In this document: positions 37,581-47,349 of the stretch, piece after piece
Numbering within the stretch: the stretch's first letter is position 1
Layout: each line of letters starts with the position of its first letter
Assembly: GCF_004362045.1 (NCBI RefSeq)
Contig: NZ_SNWX01000021.1
Location: forward strand, 1-52,661
DNA: 52,661 bases
Source: Halanaerobium saccharolyticum
Lineage (GTDB): Bacteria; Bacillota; Halanaerobiia; Halanaerobiales; Halanaerobiaceae
Direction: 5' to 3'
The notes under the pieces: generated by a model
What the model was told of the DNA's origin: nothing
The model's database searches: none
Seen by the model: only the letters and a program-made list of their open reading frames with translations
Position numbers and translations under genes: made by a program

Positions 37581-38351
37581 TCAATTATTTTTCATTTTCC
37601 TGATTGTATAAAGAAATGATAATGATTTCGGTTTTAAATCAAGGTGATAGATCAGAAATTTTTCTGTTAACTCATTAATTTTCTCTAAAATTTTCTCAGA
37701 AAATTGGACAGGCTTTAATTTAGAAATTTCGGCAAAGGTAATTTTATACAGGGCCCTCATTTCATTTAGAGAAAAAAGAGTATATTTATAATTACTATCT
37801 TTAAAACAATTTTTACAGATTGAGCCACCCTCTTCTACACTGAGTGGAGTTGAATTATTAAGATCAACTTTTTCCCCACAAACTGTACAGTTCTCAATTT
37901 CTGGTTTAACCCCCAGCAGCAGCAGTAATTTTGCCTTGAAAACAGTTAAATAAAATAAAAGTTCTCCCTTTTTCGCCTCTGCCATTTTCTCTAAAATAAC
38001 AGCTAAAAGAGAAAAAAGAGCCTGATCGGCTTCATCTTCCAGCCCGGCCCGTTCTACATATTCGGAAACAACACTGGCATAAGCCATATAATCAAGGTCT
38101 TCTCTTAATTTTGTGTTCATTGCAATAGATTCGATATGATTTATTTTAGCCAGTGATTTCCCCTGATATAAAGTGAAATCATGATAACTAAAGGGCAAAA
38201 CAAGACCGGAACGAGATTTATTCCCCTTCCGGGCTCCTCTTGCTACAGCCTTTAATTTACCTTTTTTTCTGGTATATAAAGTGATCAGACGATCTGACTC
38301 TCCTAAATCAAATTGCTTTAAGACTAATGCTTCTGTCTCAAAAGTTGCCAC
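37581..38351 (-). CDS. recO: DNA repair protein RecO
   Basis: RecO works with RecR and RecF to load RecA on gapped DNA. The 256 residues have an N-terminal OB-fold (1-80, with FDLGESDRLITLYT) and a helical C-terminal domain with a four-cysteine zinc site (CTVCGEK near 148 and CKNC near 174). It ends the long phoH-to-recO gene cluster and is followed by a terminator. Confidence 0.95.
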   Translation of the reverse strand: MATFETEALVLKQFDLGESDRLITLYTRKKGKLKAVARGARKGNKSRSGLVLPFSYHDFTLYQGKSLAKINHIESIAMNTKLREDLDYMAYASVVSEYVERAGLEDEADQALFSLLAVILEKMAEAKKGELLFYLTVFKAKLLLLLGVKPEIENCTVCGEKVDLNNSTPLSVEEGGSICKNCFKDSNYKYTLFSLNEMRALYKITFAEISKLKPVQFSEKILEKINELTEKFLIYHLDLKPKSLSFLYTIRKMKNN

Positions 38352-38367
38352 TTAACTCAACTCCCGG

Positions 38368-39051
38368 TTACTCTTCGTCGTCTGTTACAATTGTTACTCC
38401 CGAACTCGCACCAATTCGGTTAGCACCGGCATCAAGCATTTCTAAAGCCTGTTCAAAGTTTTTAATTCCGCCAGAAGCCTTAACACCGACATCTCGACCA
38501 ACAGTTTTGCGCATAATACTAACATCTTCAACTCTGGCTCCATAATCACCAAAACCTGTTGAAGTTTTTACAAAATCAACTCCTGCATCTTTTGCAATCT
38601 CACAGGCCTTAACAATCTCTTCTTCATCTAAATAACAGCATTCCAAAATAACTTTTACAATGATATCAGAGCTAACACCTGCTTTTTTGGTCGCATCTAC
38701 TACAGCCTTAATATCAGCTTTAAAAATCTCATAAGCTCCAGATTTAAAGGCTCCAATATTCATTACCATATCAATTTCCTGGGCACCATTTTTGATAGCA
38801 TTTCTGGTTTCATAGGACTTAACTTCGGTAGTATTTGCTCCCAGAGGAAAACCAACTACAGTGCAGACCTTAACTGAACTTTCTTCCAGTAATTTTGCAG
38901 TTAAGGGGACATATATAGGATTTACACATACAGATGCAAATTCATGCTCTTTTGCTTCCTTACATAATTCTTTAATTTCGTCCACTGTCGCCGTCGGACT
39001 TAAATTTGTATGGTCAATCATTTTAGCCATATCACGAGGTTTGATCGCCAT
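38368..39051 (-). CDS. deoC: Deoxyribose-phosphate aldolase
   Basis: DeoC splits 2-deoxyribose 5-phosphate into acetaldehyde and glyceraldehyde 3-phosphate. The start at 39051 gives 227 residues ([17 protein letters not shown]), with AAGGAG ten bases upstream. The Schiff-base lysine is in [10 protein letters not shown] (about 154-163), the second lysine in VGVKASGGI (about 186), and the [12 protein letters not shown] motif is present. It stands between era and recO, with cdd (pyrimidine salvage) two genes upstream, so deoxynucleoside salvage is a plausible theme. Confidence 0.96.
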   Translation of the reverse strand: MAIKPRDMAKMIDHTNLSPTATVDEIKELCKEAKEHEFASVCVNPIYVPLTAKLLEESSVKVCTVVGFPLGANTTEVKSYETRNAIKNGAQEIDMVMNIGAFKSGAYEIFKADIKAVVDATKKAGVSSDIIVKVILECCYLDEEEIVKACEIAKDAGVDFVKTSTGFGDYGARVEDVSIMRKTVGRDVGVKASGGIKNFEQALEMLDAGANRIGASSGVTIVTDDEE

Positions 39052-39133
39052 TTTAAAACCACTCCTTAAATTCTTGTATTTTTGCTTTATCAATAGTTAT
39101 ATTCTACAAACTTTATCATTGTCCTGCAAAATT

Positions 39134-40015
39134 TTATTTATAACCCATTCTTTTGAGCAGATTATCTTTTTCTCGCCAGTCTTTTAAAACCTTAACCCAG
39201 AGGTCCAGATAAACCTTAGTCTGCATTAGATCTTCTATTTCTTTTCTGGCCTGCTGTCCAATTTTCTTTAACATCTTACCATTTTTACCAATTATGATCC
39301 CCTTATGAGATTTTTTCTCCACATAGATATTGGCTCTGATATAATAATCGTCATTTTTTCTTTCTTTAACCTCTTCAACTAAAACAGCTACCCCATAAGG
39401 TACCTCTTCTCTAGTCAGATAAAAAATCTTTTCCCGGATCATTTCTGCAAAAACAAATCTTTCTATCTGGTCAGTTATCATATCTTCTGGATAATACTGG
39501 GGACCTTCAGGTAGTTTTGAGAGAATTTCAGATAACAAATTATCCACATTTTTGTTGTTTAGAGCAGAGATTGGAATAACTTCTTTGCCAACTTTTTGGC
39601 TGTAATCTTTCTGTTTTTTAACCAGTTCTTTATTTGAAATTTTATCTATTTTATTCATAACATAGATAATTTCTTGTTCACTATTTTTAATCTGTTTATA
39701 GATTAATTGATCATTTTTACCCCAGTAGGTACTTCCATCTAAAATAAAAATAATTACATCAATTCCATCTAAACTATTATATGCTTGATCCTGCATAAAT
39801 TTATCCAGCTCATTACGAGGCTGATGAATACCAGGGGTATCAATAAAAATTATCTGTCCATCATCCTCTGTATAAATTGCTTTAATACTATTTCTGGTAG
39901 TCTGTGGTCTGGGAGAAATTATGTTAATTTTTTCTCCCACTAAAGTATTAACTAGAGTTGATTTGCCAACATTTGGTCTTCCGATAACTGTTACAAAGCC
40001 TGATTTATAGCCCAT
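39134..40015 (-). CDS. era: GTPase Era
   Basis: Era binds the 3' end of 16S rRNA and helps 30S maturation. The chosen ATG at 40015 gives 293 residues (MGYKSGFVTVIGRPN) with GGAG upstream and overlaps the end of cdd. G1 is GRPNVGKST (about 12-20), G3 DTPGIHQP (about 60-67), G4 NKIDK (about 122-126), and the KH domain contains IIGKNGKMLKKIG (about 235-247). Confidence 0.97.
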   Translation of the reverse strand: MGYKSGFVTVIGRPNVGKSTLVNTLVGEKINIISPRPQTTRNSIKAIYTEDDGQIIFIDTPGIHQPRNELDKFMQDQAYNSLDGIDVIIFILDGSTYWGKNDQLIYKQIKNSEQEIIYVMNKIDKISNKELVKKQKDYSQKVGKEVIPISALNNKNVDNLLSEILSKLPEGPQYYPEDMITDQIERFVFAEMIREKIFYLTREEVPYGVAVLVEEVKERKNDDYYIRANIYVEKKSHKGIIIGKNGKMLKKIGQQARKEIEDLMQTKVYLDLWVKVLKDWREKDNLLKRMGYK

Positions 40016-40424
40016 TGTTTTTCTCCATGGCGGAATCATTAAAAGCACCTGGCAGCAGCTCTGTACTGGTCATTGTCAGTTCTTTTCCTTCTTCAGTCAT
40101 CATTACTACCTCAATTTTACCATCAGCGAATTCATTTATTACCTGACGGCAGGGCCCACACGGAGTTACAGGATTTTTTGTAGAACTGACAATTAATAGA
40201 GCTTCAATATTTCTTTTACCCTGTGATACAGCAGTAAAAATTGCCGATCTTTCAGCACAATTTGTTAAACCAAAAGATGCGTTTTCAATATTAACTCCTG
40301 TATATATTGAACCATCTTTCATTAAAACAGCTGCTCCTAAAGGAAAATTTGAATAGGGCACATACGCATTTTTTTGAGCTTCTAAAGCTTTTTTAAACAT
40401 TTTTTCTTTAATTTCTTTTTCCAT
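40005..40424 (-). CDS. cdd: Cytidine deaminase
   Basis: This tetrameric zinc enzyme deaminates cytidine and deoxycytidine. The 139 residues are normal for the short type. The zinc site comprises the cysteine and glutamate of NCAERSAIF (about 55-63) and PCGPCRQVINEF (about 92-103); the N-terminal SNFPLGAAVL and ENASFG motifs are present. It overlaps era by 11 bases, in the conserved dgkA-cdd-era neighbourhood. Confidence 0.97.
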   Translation of the reverse strand: MEKEIKEKMFKKALEAQKNAYVPYSNFPLGAAVLMKDGSIYTGVNIENASFGLTNCAERSAIFTAVSQGKRNIEALLIVSSTKNPVTPCGPCRQVINEFADGKIEVVMMTEEGKELTMTSTELLPGAFNDSAMEKNNGL

Positions 40425-40476
40425 AAACTAACACCTCACAATATTACTTTAAATTTAATTAATATTTCTATAGTTT

Positions 40477-41571
40477 TTAATAAGTAATTTCAGTCCCATT
40501 TGGAACTACCTCAATCCAGGTCTGACCTGGATTGAGCTTAATTTGTTTACCAGCAGCATTAAAATAAGTTATATCTCCCCTGTTATTTTTCCAACTGCCT
40601 TCAATTACCAGACCATCACGAAAAAGCTGCATTTTCCCACCTGATTCCAGATCAATATCCTGTCTCCCCTGACTATCCTTGGTGGAAGTCCTAACATGCT
40701 GAACTATAATATTTTTAGCCTTCAGTTGTTCACCATTTTCTAAAAGGTGCGGATTATCTTTACTATTTAAAAATCTCAAATAATTATTTTCCAGACTATT
40801 ATATTCATATAGTACTTTATATGAACCCCAGTAATCAATACTGATATTTTCCGCTTTTTTAAAATCACTGACTACAGAAGCGGTTAAAAAGTTAAACTGT
40901 TCCGGATATTCTTTTTCTGATAAATTATTTAAATAATTTTTTAATGGTTCTTCTCCGGAATATAAATTATGAGGAGCTCTTCTTTTACTACTTCTCCAGA
41001 AATACTGGCTCTGATAAATTTGATCTAAGTGCAGTACACTGTCATCAGCTAAAAGTTCAAATCCATCCGGACTTGCCCCTGCATGCAGAAATAAAGCGTC
41101 ATATGATTGAGCAGTTTTAATTAAAGCTGGTCTGGCACTTCTAATGGGACCAATTTTTCCTGGAACTTCCGGCCAGTAAATTGCCAGAAATCTTGTTATC
41201 CCACCTTCTAACATAAATTCATATACTATCGCAGCCTCCCCTAAACCACTCTGCGGCCTGGCTGCCGGAGCATTTTCAATAGAAACAGCCACTGCTCGTT
41301 TATAATAATTTTGAGAAATTGGTAGGCCGGTAAAAGGAGAAACAGCACTGTAATTGTTTTTCAGGCTCCGCTCTTTTTCTAGACTTTCAGCTGCATATTC
41401 TTCTTCAATACTCTGTATTTCTTCTTCTAAATCTTCCTGCCCTAACTTTTCCTGCTGAGTAGATTTTTTTTCAGTTCGCTGCACCTGTTCTCCACCTTCA
41501 GGACTACAGGCTGTAAAAACAAACAGAGAAGTTAACAGCAGAATCAACAGGATAAACAACTTTGACTTCAT
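40477..41571 (-). CDS. DUF3048 lipoprotein (YerB-like)
   Basis: This is a predicted exported lipoprotein of 364 residues. It has a hydrophobic signal (about 5-20) ending in a lipobox-like FTAC with Cys21, a Gln/Glu-rich coiled linker (24-65), and a DUF3048 domain: SPFTGLPI, AVSIENAPAARPQSGL, then GPIRSARPALIKTAQSYDALF in pattern. The biochemical role of DUF3048 is unknown. It lies between the CNNM-type protein and cdd, an insertion relative to the Bacillus order. Confidence 0.85.
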   Translation of the reverse strand: MKSKLFILLILLLTSLFVFTACSPEGGEQVQRTEKKSTQQEKLGQEDLEEEIQSIEEEYAAESLEKERSLKNNYSAVSPFTGLPISQNYYKRAVAVSIENAPAARPQSGLGEAAIVYEFMLEGGITRFLAIYWPEVPGKIGPIRSARPALIKTAQSYDALFLHAGASPDGFELLADDSVLHLDQIYQSQYFWRSSKRRAPHNLYSGEEPLKNYLNNLSEKEYPEQFNFLTASVVSDFKKAENISIDYWGSYKVLYEYNSLENNYLRFLNSKDNPHLLENGEQLKAKNIIVQHVRTSTKDSQGRQDIDLESGGKMQLFRDGLVIEGSWKNNRGDITYFNAAGKQIKLNPGQTWIEVVPNGTEITY

Positions 41572-41589
41572 CTTCTCACCTCTACAATA

Positions 41590-42849
41590 TTATTCAATAT
41601 CTTCTAATTTTAATTCAGCTTCACTTATCAATTTAATTTTTCTAATTCTATTATCGACAATACTTTCAATAACAAATGTTACATCCTCCAGTTCCAGTTT
41701 TTCGCCCTGGACCGGTAGGCGGTTTAAATAATACAAAACCAGTCCACTTACAGTCTCATAATCATCACTTTCTGCCAGAGGTTCCTTTAAAAATTCATTT
41801 AATTCTTCTATATCTACCCTACCATCAAGAAGTAGTTTATTATCATCAAGCACTTCAATATAGCTTTTTTCCAGATCAAACTCATCCTGGATATCACCAA
41901 CAATTTCTTCCAGTAAATCTTCAATTGTAATTAAACCAGAAGTCCCTCCGTATTCATCTACAACAATTGCCATGTGTTCTTTCCTCTCCTTCATTTCTGA
42001 CAAAAGCTGATTAATCGGTTTACCTTCTGGAATAAAATAAATTGGTTTAACAAATTCCTCAATATTTACCTCTTTTTTTTCCTTTAATATTAATTCTAAA
42101 AGATCTTTAATGTAAATCAAACCAATAATATTATCAATCGAATCTTCAAATACCGGAATTCGGGAATGGCCTTTTTCAACTCCCAATTTGATTAATTCAG
42201 TTAAAGAGGCATTTTTTTCTATACATACCATATCAATTCTGGGTACCATAATTTCTTTAACCAGGGTATCATCAAAATCAAATACGCTCTGGATCATTTC
42301 CTGTTCAGTCTCTTTAATTACGCCTTCTCTCTGACTAACATCAACAAATCTCCTGATTTCTTCTTCACTTAAAAAGGCTGAGGAAATTAAACTTTTATCC
42401 TTAACAAAGAGATTTACAATCTTTGTGAAGAGATAGATAAAAGGTGACAAAATTATTTCCAGATAATATAAAGGAACAGCAGCAATTTTAGCATAATCAG
42501 AAGCTCTATTATTACCAAGTGATTTAGGAGTAATTTCTCCAAAAATTAAGATTAATAAGGTTACAACACCAGTAGCAATTCCAACTCCCTTACTTCCAAA
42601 AAACTCAATTGACAGAGCAGTTGCTATGGAGGAAGCTGCAATATTTACCAGATTATTACCAATTAAAATGGTCGTTAATAATCTTGTCTGATTCTGCAGC
42701 AGTTTATCAACTTTTGCAGCATGTTCATCTCCCCTTTGAACTTTTTCCTTGATTTTAACTCTATTAACAGACATAAAAGCTGTCTCAGATCCAGAAAAAA
42801 AGGCAGAAAAAAATATTAAGATGAAAAATGAAAATAATTCTAAATACAT
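41590..42849 (-). CDS. CNNM/CorC-type transporter (hemolysin C family)
   Basis: This is an integral membrane protein with CBS domains, probably for Mg2+ or other divalent cation export. From the ATG at 42849 (GGAGG upstream) it has 419 residues: a DUF21 domain with about four membrane segments (1-180; [14 protein letters not shown] near 20), a tandem CBS pair (about 190-320; [10 protein letters not shown] and [25 protein letters not shown]), and a C-terminal CorC_HlyC domain (about 335-410). The gene follows the dgkA-PAP2 fusion by 29 bases. Confidence 0.93.
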   Translation of the reverse strand: MYLELFSFFILIFFSAFFSGSETAFMSVNRVKIKEKVQRGDEHAAKVDKLLQNQTRLLTTILIGNNLVNIAASSIATALSIEFFGSKGVGIATGVVTLLILIFGEITPKSLGNNRASDYAKIAAVPLYYLEIILSPFIYLFTKIVNLFVKDKSLISSAFLSEEEIRRFVDVSQREGVIKETEQEMIQSVFDFDDTLVKEIMVPRIDMVCIEKNASLTELIKLGVEKGHSRIPVFEDSIDNIIGLIYIKDLLELILKEKKEVNIEEFVKPIYFIPEGKPINQLLSEMKERKEHMAIVVDEYGGTSGLITIEDLLEEIVGDIQDEFDLEKSYIEVLDDNKLLLDGRVDIEELNEFLKEPLAESDDYETVSGLVLYYLNRLPVQGEKLELEDVTFVIESIVDNRIRKIKLISEAELKLEDIE

Positions 42850-42878
42850 TATTGATTCCTCCACGGTCAACTAAGTTA

Positions 42879-43580
42879 TTAGATACTAAAATAATAAAAG
42901 ATTATAAATGTAATTATAATACCGAGAATGGTGCCCAGTAAAATTTCTCTAAACGAATGAGTACCTGCTTCTAATCTGCTCTGTGCTGTTAAAAAGGCAA
43001 GGACTGCCGCCAGTGAAAAAGCAATTAAACTCTGGGTTAAAAACCAGATAATAAGCACAGCAGAGGCTGCCAGGGCTGAATGACCACTAACAATTCCACC
43101 TTTAAGTGGAGTTCCACTGCTAAAAATCGATTTTAAAGCTATAATCAAAATAAATATTAATGACAGATTGATAAATATCAAATGCAGAGGCTCATGTCTG
43201 ATATTAAAAATAAGATTCAATGATAATTCCTGAGCCCTATTAAAAAAGATTAGATAAGCAATAAAAACCGCATTACCTGCTGCAATAACAACCGCAGCTG
43301 CACTGATGTTTTTAGCAATTCTTGCTTTAAAACTATAATCTTGAGTTAAGATATCAATAATAACTTCCACTGCTGTATTTACCAGCTCAGCAAAAAGAAC
43401 CAGAGAGATAGAGAGAATAATCAGTCCCAGTTCCAATCTACTTAAATCAAAGAAAAGACTAAAAGCCAGTACAAAAATTGCAGCTATCAGATGAATCTGC
43501 ATATTTCTCTGAGTCCTGATTGCATGGATAAAACCGGCAATTGCATGATTAAAACTATTTATAGTTTTTAAAATCCACAT
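42879..43580 (-). CDS. Diacylglycerol kinase (DgkA)-PAP2 phosphatase fusion
   Basis: The 233-residue membrane protein starts with a DgkA/undecaprenol kinase domain (about 5-115): SFNHAIAGF, then the AELVNTAVEVIID motif with its catalytic glutamates. The normally acidic residue of the KD pair is Asn here (AKNISAAAV). A PAP2-like domain follows (about 120-233) with degenerate motifs: K-x6-TP instead of K-x6-RP, VSGH instead of PSGH, and SR-x5-H-x3-E instead of a final Asp. It may act on polyprenol or diacylglycerol phosphates. It occupies the dgkA position next to ybeY. The start ATG has AGGTG upstream. Confidence 0.85.
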   Translation of the reverse strand: MWILKTINSFNHAIAGFIHAIRTQRNMQIHLIAAIFVLAFSLFFDLSRLELGLIILSISLVLFAELVNTAVEVIIDILTQDYSFKARIAKNISAAAVVIAAGNAVFIAYLIFFNRAQELSLNLIFNIRHEPLHLIFINLSLIFILIIALKSIFSSGTPLKGGIVSGHSALAASAVLIIWFLTQSLIAFSLAAVLAFLTAQSRLEAGTHSFREILLGTILGIIITFIIFYYFSI

Positions 43581-43589
43581 TGAATACAC

Positions 43590-44021
43590 CTAATCTCTGC
43601 TAATATCCAGTTCAGTTAAAACTCTTTCCTCTTTTTGCCGCATTTCATCTTTTTCTTCCTGGCCGTGATGGTCATAACCAAACAAATGCAGCATACCATG
43701 AACTGTCAAATAAGCAAGTTCTCTTTTTAAAGAATGACCATATTCCTCTGCCTGGACAGCAGCCCTCTGAGCAGAGATTATTATATCACCAAGTATGTCC
43801 TGATCAATGGGAAAAGATAGTACATCTGTTGCTTCATTTTTATCTCGATATTTTTTATTCAGCTCTTTAATCTGCTGATTACTAACAAATGCAACACTCA
43901 CTTCTCCCCCACTGTATCCTTCAAGTTCAGCAGCAGTTTTAACTACTTTTTCCAAAAGTGAAAACATCTCCTGGCTGATTTCCACTTCATTTTGCTGATC
44001 ATTAAAATCTACATTAATCAC
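43590..44021 (-). CDS. ybeY: Endoribonuclease YbeY (16S rRNA maturation factor)
   Basis: This is a single-metal endoribonuclease needed for 16S 3' maturation. The 143 residues contain TDVLSFPID (about 66-74) and the metal-binding HGMLHLFGYDH (HxxxHxxxxxH, about 109-119). It begins with a GTG that overlaps the end of pgpH, with GGCGGG seven bases upstream, so coupling is likely. Confidence 0.96.
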   Translation of the reverse strand: MINVDFNDQQNEVEISQEMFSLLEKVVKTAAELEGYSGGEVSVAFVSNQQIKELNKKYRDKNEATDVLSFPIDQDILGDIIISAQRAAVQAEEYGHSLKRELAYLTVHGMLHLFGYDHHGQEEKDEMRQKEERVLTELDISRD

Positions 44022-46275
44022 TATTATTCCCGCCTTTCATTTCTTTCAGCAATTTTTCCGGATATTCTACCCGTTGATGATAAATACCGGTTAAGACTTT
44101 AACAAAACTTTTAACTATTGTATCTAAATCACTCAATGTTAAGTTTGACTGATCAAGCTGATTTTCTATTAATTTATCTTTAACCAGACCTCTAACAAAT
44201 CCTTCAATGCGGTCATGATTATTTTTGTTGAAATTCTTGGACCTCAGTGCTGCTTCAGTAATATCAGCCAGCATAATAATCGCTGCCTCTCTACTCTGAG
44301 GTTTAGGGCCATCATAGCGAAAATCTTTTTTTTCAATATCATCATGTTTATTATCCTGTAGAGCCTGCTGATAAAAATAGGAAATTAAATTTGTCCCATG
44401 ATGCTGTTTAATGATATCAATAATTTTTGCAGGTAGTCCATTTTTTTCTGCCAGTTCTACTCCATCTTTAACATGTGACTTAATTATAAGTGCACTTAAA
44501 TTGGGAGAAGTTTTATCATGAGGGTTTTCGCCTCCAAACTGGTTGTCAGAAAAAAAGTAAGGCCTCTTTAATTTACCGATATCATGATAATAAGCTGCAG
44601 CTCTTGCCAGTAATGAATCTGCTCCCACATCTTCGGCAGCTGTTTCAGCCAAATTACCAACAATCACACTATGGTGATAGGTGCCCGGTGCCTCAACCAG
44701 CATTCGTTTTAATATCGGTTGACTCGGATTAGAAAGCTCTAATAATTTTACAGAACTTGTCATATCAAATAAGTCTTCGAGATAGGGCAGCATCCCATTA
44801 GCCAGCACTCCTACCAAAAGACCATTAACAATCCCGCCTCCAATTGACCAGATTAAATATGTCCAGTCCTGACTCTCCTGCATTAAGGAAAGACCAGCGA
44901 TTAAAAACACCAAAATAAAACTCACATTTAAACCAGCTCTTATAATATCCCCTCTTTCTTTAACCTTAGTTACACTAAAGATCCCTATTAAACCGGCCAA
45001 AAAAGAGGTTAAAACAATATTAAAGTTCATCTCATAAACTGGGGCAATTAATAAACTAATAAATAAAGTGGTAATCAAAGCTGTGTCACTGCCAATCAAG
45101 ACAGTTAAAAGTATTGACGCCATTGCGGTTGGTACCATAAAATCAACAAACGGATTCTGAAAAAGTGTTAATATTTTAGCAAAGAAAACTACACTTAAAA
45201 TTAAAAGTTCAATTAAAAGCAGCTTACTGTTATCCTGCCAGACCGATTTCTGATATTTATAAAAATAAAATCCAAGCAGTAAAACAAGAATCAAACTGAT
45301 CAGAATTCTACCAGTAATGTTGTAGTAATTAATTCCACTTTTCTGCAGTCCAAGTCTTTCTAAAATCTCTATATCTGCTTCAGTAACAACATCACCCTTA
45401 CGAACAATTATCTCACCCTGTCTAACAGTCTGTTCTACAGGTTCAACTTTGGAGATAGCTTCCTCTCGCCTGCTGGCAGTTGCCTCCTGATTCAAAAACA
45501 TATTAGCAGCAATTACTGTTTCAGAAATATCAGCCAGAGCCAATCTTTTGCTGCGGGAGATATCCATCTCCATTGCACTCTGACGAAGTTCTGTACGTGC
45601 TGCTGGCAGATCAGAGGGTAAAATTCTACTTTCTAATTTATTCTGTAGAAGATTACGAGCTCTCTTCTGAAGCTCTTGCAGTTCTTCATCAGTTAAAGTA
45701 ATTAAAGTAGCTAAACTGTCACCGCTAATTTCAAAAGAAATTTTTTCCCTGACCAGGCCGATTATTTCATTTACTTCTTTCTGACTAAAGTTTTTGATTT
45801 CAGCCGCTGTTAACTTGTTACTGCCAGTCTCAGAATTCTGGGCCCCAGTATTTTTATTTTCCTGACTCTGCTGATCCTGACTCGACTCTGTTTCTAAAGA
45901 AATTTTATTCTGATAGAAAAACTTTCGTTGTTCTTTAACAGCTTCAAATAAATTATTAACCTTATTTAGCACTTCTGCCTCTACAGTACTATCTTCTTCA
46001 TAAACTCTAGGAGCTGTATCAGCAGCCCGCTGTCTCAACTCAGAAGTTCTGCTCTCATCAATAAAAGTAATTGTTCTGGGAGCAGTTATATCACCCTGGC
46101 TTACCTGACCTGCTCTTAAGTCAACCTGATTGGGAATCAAATCCAGACTCAAAATCAGGGCAATTAAGATAAAGAAAATTACAGCCCAGATAACTTTATA
46201 GCTATTTGTTGAAAAATCAAGATATTCTTTTCTCCAATTACGGAGTCTGACTCTCAATTTTTTCATAAATTTCAT
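44014..46275 (-). CDS. pgpH: 7TM-HD cyclic-di-AMP phosphodiesterase (PgpH type)
   Basis: This is a membrane HD-domain protein that hydrolyses c-di-AMP in studied Bacillota. The 753 residues have an N-terminal transmembrane helix (about 27-47), a large extracytoplasmic helical domain (about 60-310), seven transmembrane helices (about 315-510), and a cytosolic HDIG domain (about 530-730): HSVIVGNLAETAAE, YYHDIGKLKRPYFF, and QHHGTNLISYFY. The phoH-pgpH-ybeY order is conserved. Confidence 0.95.
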   Translation of the reverse strand: MKFMKKLRVRLRNWRKEYLDFSTNSYKVIWAVIFFILIALILSLDLIPNQVDLRAGQVSQGDITAPRTITFIDESRTSELRQRAADTAPRVYEEDSTVEAEVLNKVNNLFEAVKEQRKFFYQNKISLETESSQDQQSQENKNTGAQNSETGSNKLTAAEIKNFSQKEVNEIIGLVREKISFEISGDSLATLITLTDEELQELQKRARNLLQNKLESRILPSDLPAARTELRQSAMEMDISRSKRLALADISETVIAANMFLNQEATASRREEAISKVEPVEQTVRQGEIIVRKGDVVTEADIEILERLGLQKSGINYYNITGRILISLILVLLLGFYFYKYQKSVWQDNSKLLLIELLILSVVFFAKILTLFQNPFVDFMVPTAMASILLTVLIGSDTALITTLFISLLIAPVYEMNFNIVLTSFLAGLIGIFSVTKVKERGDIIRAGLNVSFILVFLIAGLSLMQESQDWTYLIWSIGGGIVNGLLVGVLANGMLPYLEDLFDMTSSVKLLELSNPSQPILKRMLVEAPGTYHHSVIVGNLAETAAEDVGADSLLARAAAYYHDIGKLKRPYFFSDNQFGGENPHDKTSPNLSALIIKSHVKDGVELAEKNGLPAKIIDIIKQHHGTNLISYFYQQALQDNKHDDIEKKDFRYDGPKPQSREAAIIMLADITEAALRSKNFNKNNHDRIEGFVRGLVKDKLIENQLDQSNLTLSDLDTIVKSFVKVLTGIYHQRVEYPEKLLKEMKGGNNSD

Positions 46276-46277
46276 AT

Positions 46278-47237
46278 TTAGCTCCCACTTTCATAACTTT
46301 CATATGCCTTAATAATCTCTTTAACCAGATCATGTCTAACTACATCATGTCGGCTGAGATAAACAAAATCTATCCCTTTAATCCCTTTCAATATTTTTTG
46401 AACTGTAGCCAGACCGGAACGTTTTTTGCTCGGTAGATCAATCTGAGTTATATCACCGGTAATGACTGCTTTAGAATTAAAACCAATTCTAGTTAAAAAC
46501 ATCTTCATCTGCTCTAAAGTAGTATTTTGAGCCTCATCTAAAATCACAAAAGAATCATCAAGAGTTCTACCTCTCATATAAGCCAGTGGAGCCACCTCAA
46601 TAATGTCTTTTTCCTGATATAATTTAGCCTTTTCCGGTCCCAGAATATCATACAGCGCATCATATAATGGCCTCAAATAGGGATCAACTTTTTCCTGCAT
46701 ATCTCCCGGTAAAAACCCTAAATTCTCTCCCGCTTCAATTGCAGGTCTGGTTAAAACAATTCTATTAATCTCATTATTCAAAAGGCTCTTAACTGCCATA
46801 ACCATTGCCAGATAAGTTTTACCTGTACCAGCAGGACCAATAGAAAAAACAATATCCCTATTTTTAATCGATTCTAAATAAAGCTTCTGCCCCATGGTTT
46901 TAGCTTTTATCTTCCGACCTTTATAATTTTCCAGTATTACTTCATCATAAATGCTATTTAAATTAATATCTGGATTTCTTTTTAAAAGCTCAGCTGCGTA
47001 TTTTAATTTCCTGGGTGATAATTCTTCCTTTTTATCTGTTAAAGAAAGTAATTTTTTTATTATCTTTTCAGGTTTTTTAAGGTCATGGTCACCCTCAATT
47101 TTTATCTGATTACCTCTGCCGCTTAATTTTAAAGAAAGTATATCTTCTAAAAGCTTTAAGTTACGGTCATTATGACCGAAAAAATTTTGTGCAAGCTGAT
47201 AATCATTAATTTCAATTTTTTTCTCATTTTGACTCAA
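46278..47237 (-). CDS. phoH: PhoH-like ATPase
   Basis: This P-loop protein has 319 residues. An N-terminal extension (1-120) precedes Walker A GPAGTGKTYLA (about 138-148) and Walker B SFVILDEAQNTT (about 229-240). PhoH relatives have been linked to RNA metabolism and are adjacent to ybeY almost everywhere. It starts with TTG behind AAGGAGG nine bases upstream, with its own promoter, and leads the cluster that runs to recO. Confidence 0.94.
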   Translation of the reverse strand: MSQNEKKIEINDYQLAQNFFGHNDRNLKLLEDILSLKLSGRGNQIKIEGDHDLKKPEKIIKKLLSLTDKKEELSPRKLKYAAELLKRNPDINLNSIYDEVILENYKGRKIKAKTMGQKLYLESIKNRDIVFSIGPAGTGKTYLAMVMAVKSLLNNEINRIVLTRPAIEAGENLGFLPGDMQEKVDPYLRPLYDALYDILGPEKAKLYQEKDIIEVAPLAYMRGRTLDDSFVILDEAQNTTLEQMKMFLTRIGFNSKAVITGDITQIDLPSKKRSGLATVQKILKGIKGIDFVYLSRHDVVRHDLVKEIIKAYESYESGS

Positions 47238-47270
47238 GTTATAACTCCTCCTTATTACTTTTACTTATTT

Positions 47271-47298
47271 ATTATATCATATTTATTTCTTTAAACAA
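47271..47298 (-). promoter_or_regulatory. phoH promoter
   Basis: TATAAT (47271-47276) with TTGTTT (47293-47298), spacer 16 bases, lies just after the terminator of the upstream unit and 34 bases before the phoH start. Confidence 0.65.
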
Positions 47299-47304
47299 AT
47301 TTCG

Positions 47305-47339
47305 CCAAAAAACTGCAGCCGGAGGGAGGCCACAGTTTT
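47305..47339 (-). terminator. Terminator upstream of phoH
   Basis: A 12-bp stem (AAAACTGTGGCC / GGCTGCAGTTTT, two G-U pairs) with a 7-base loop is followed by TTTTTTGG on the minus strand. Confidence 0.88.
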
Positions 47340-47349
47340 TGAAGAAGAT

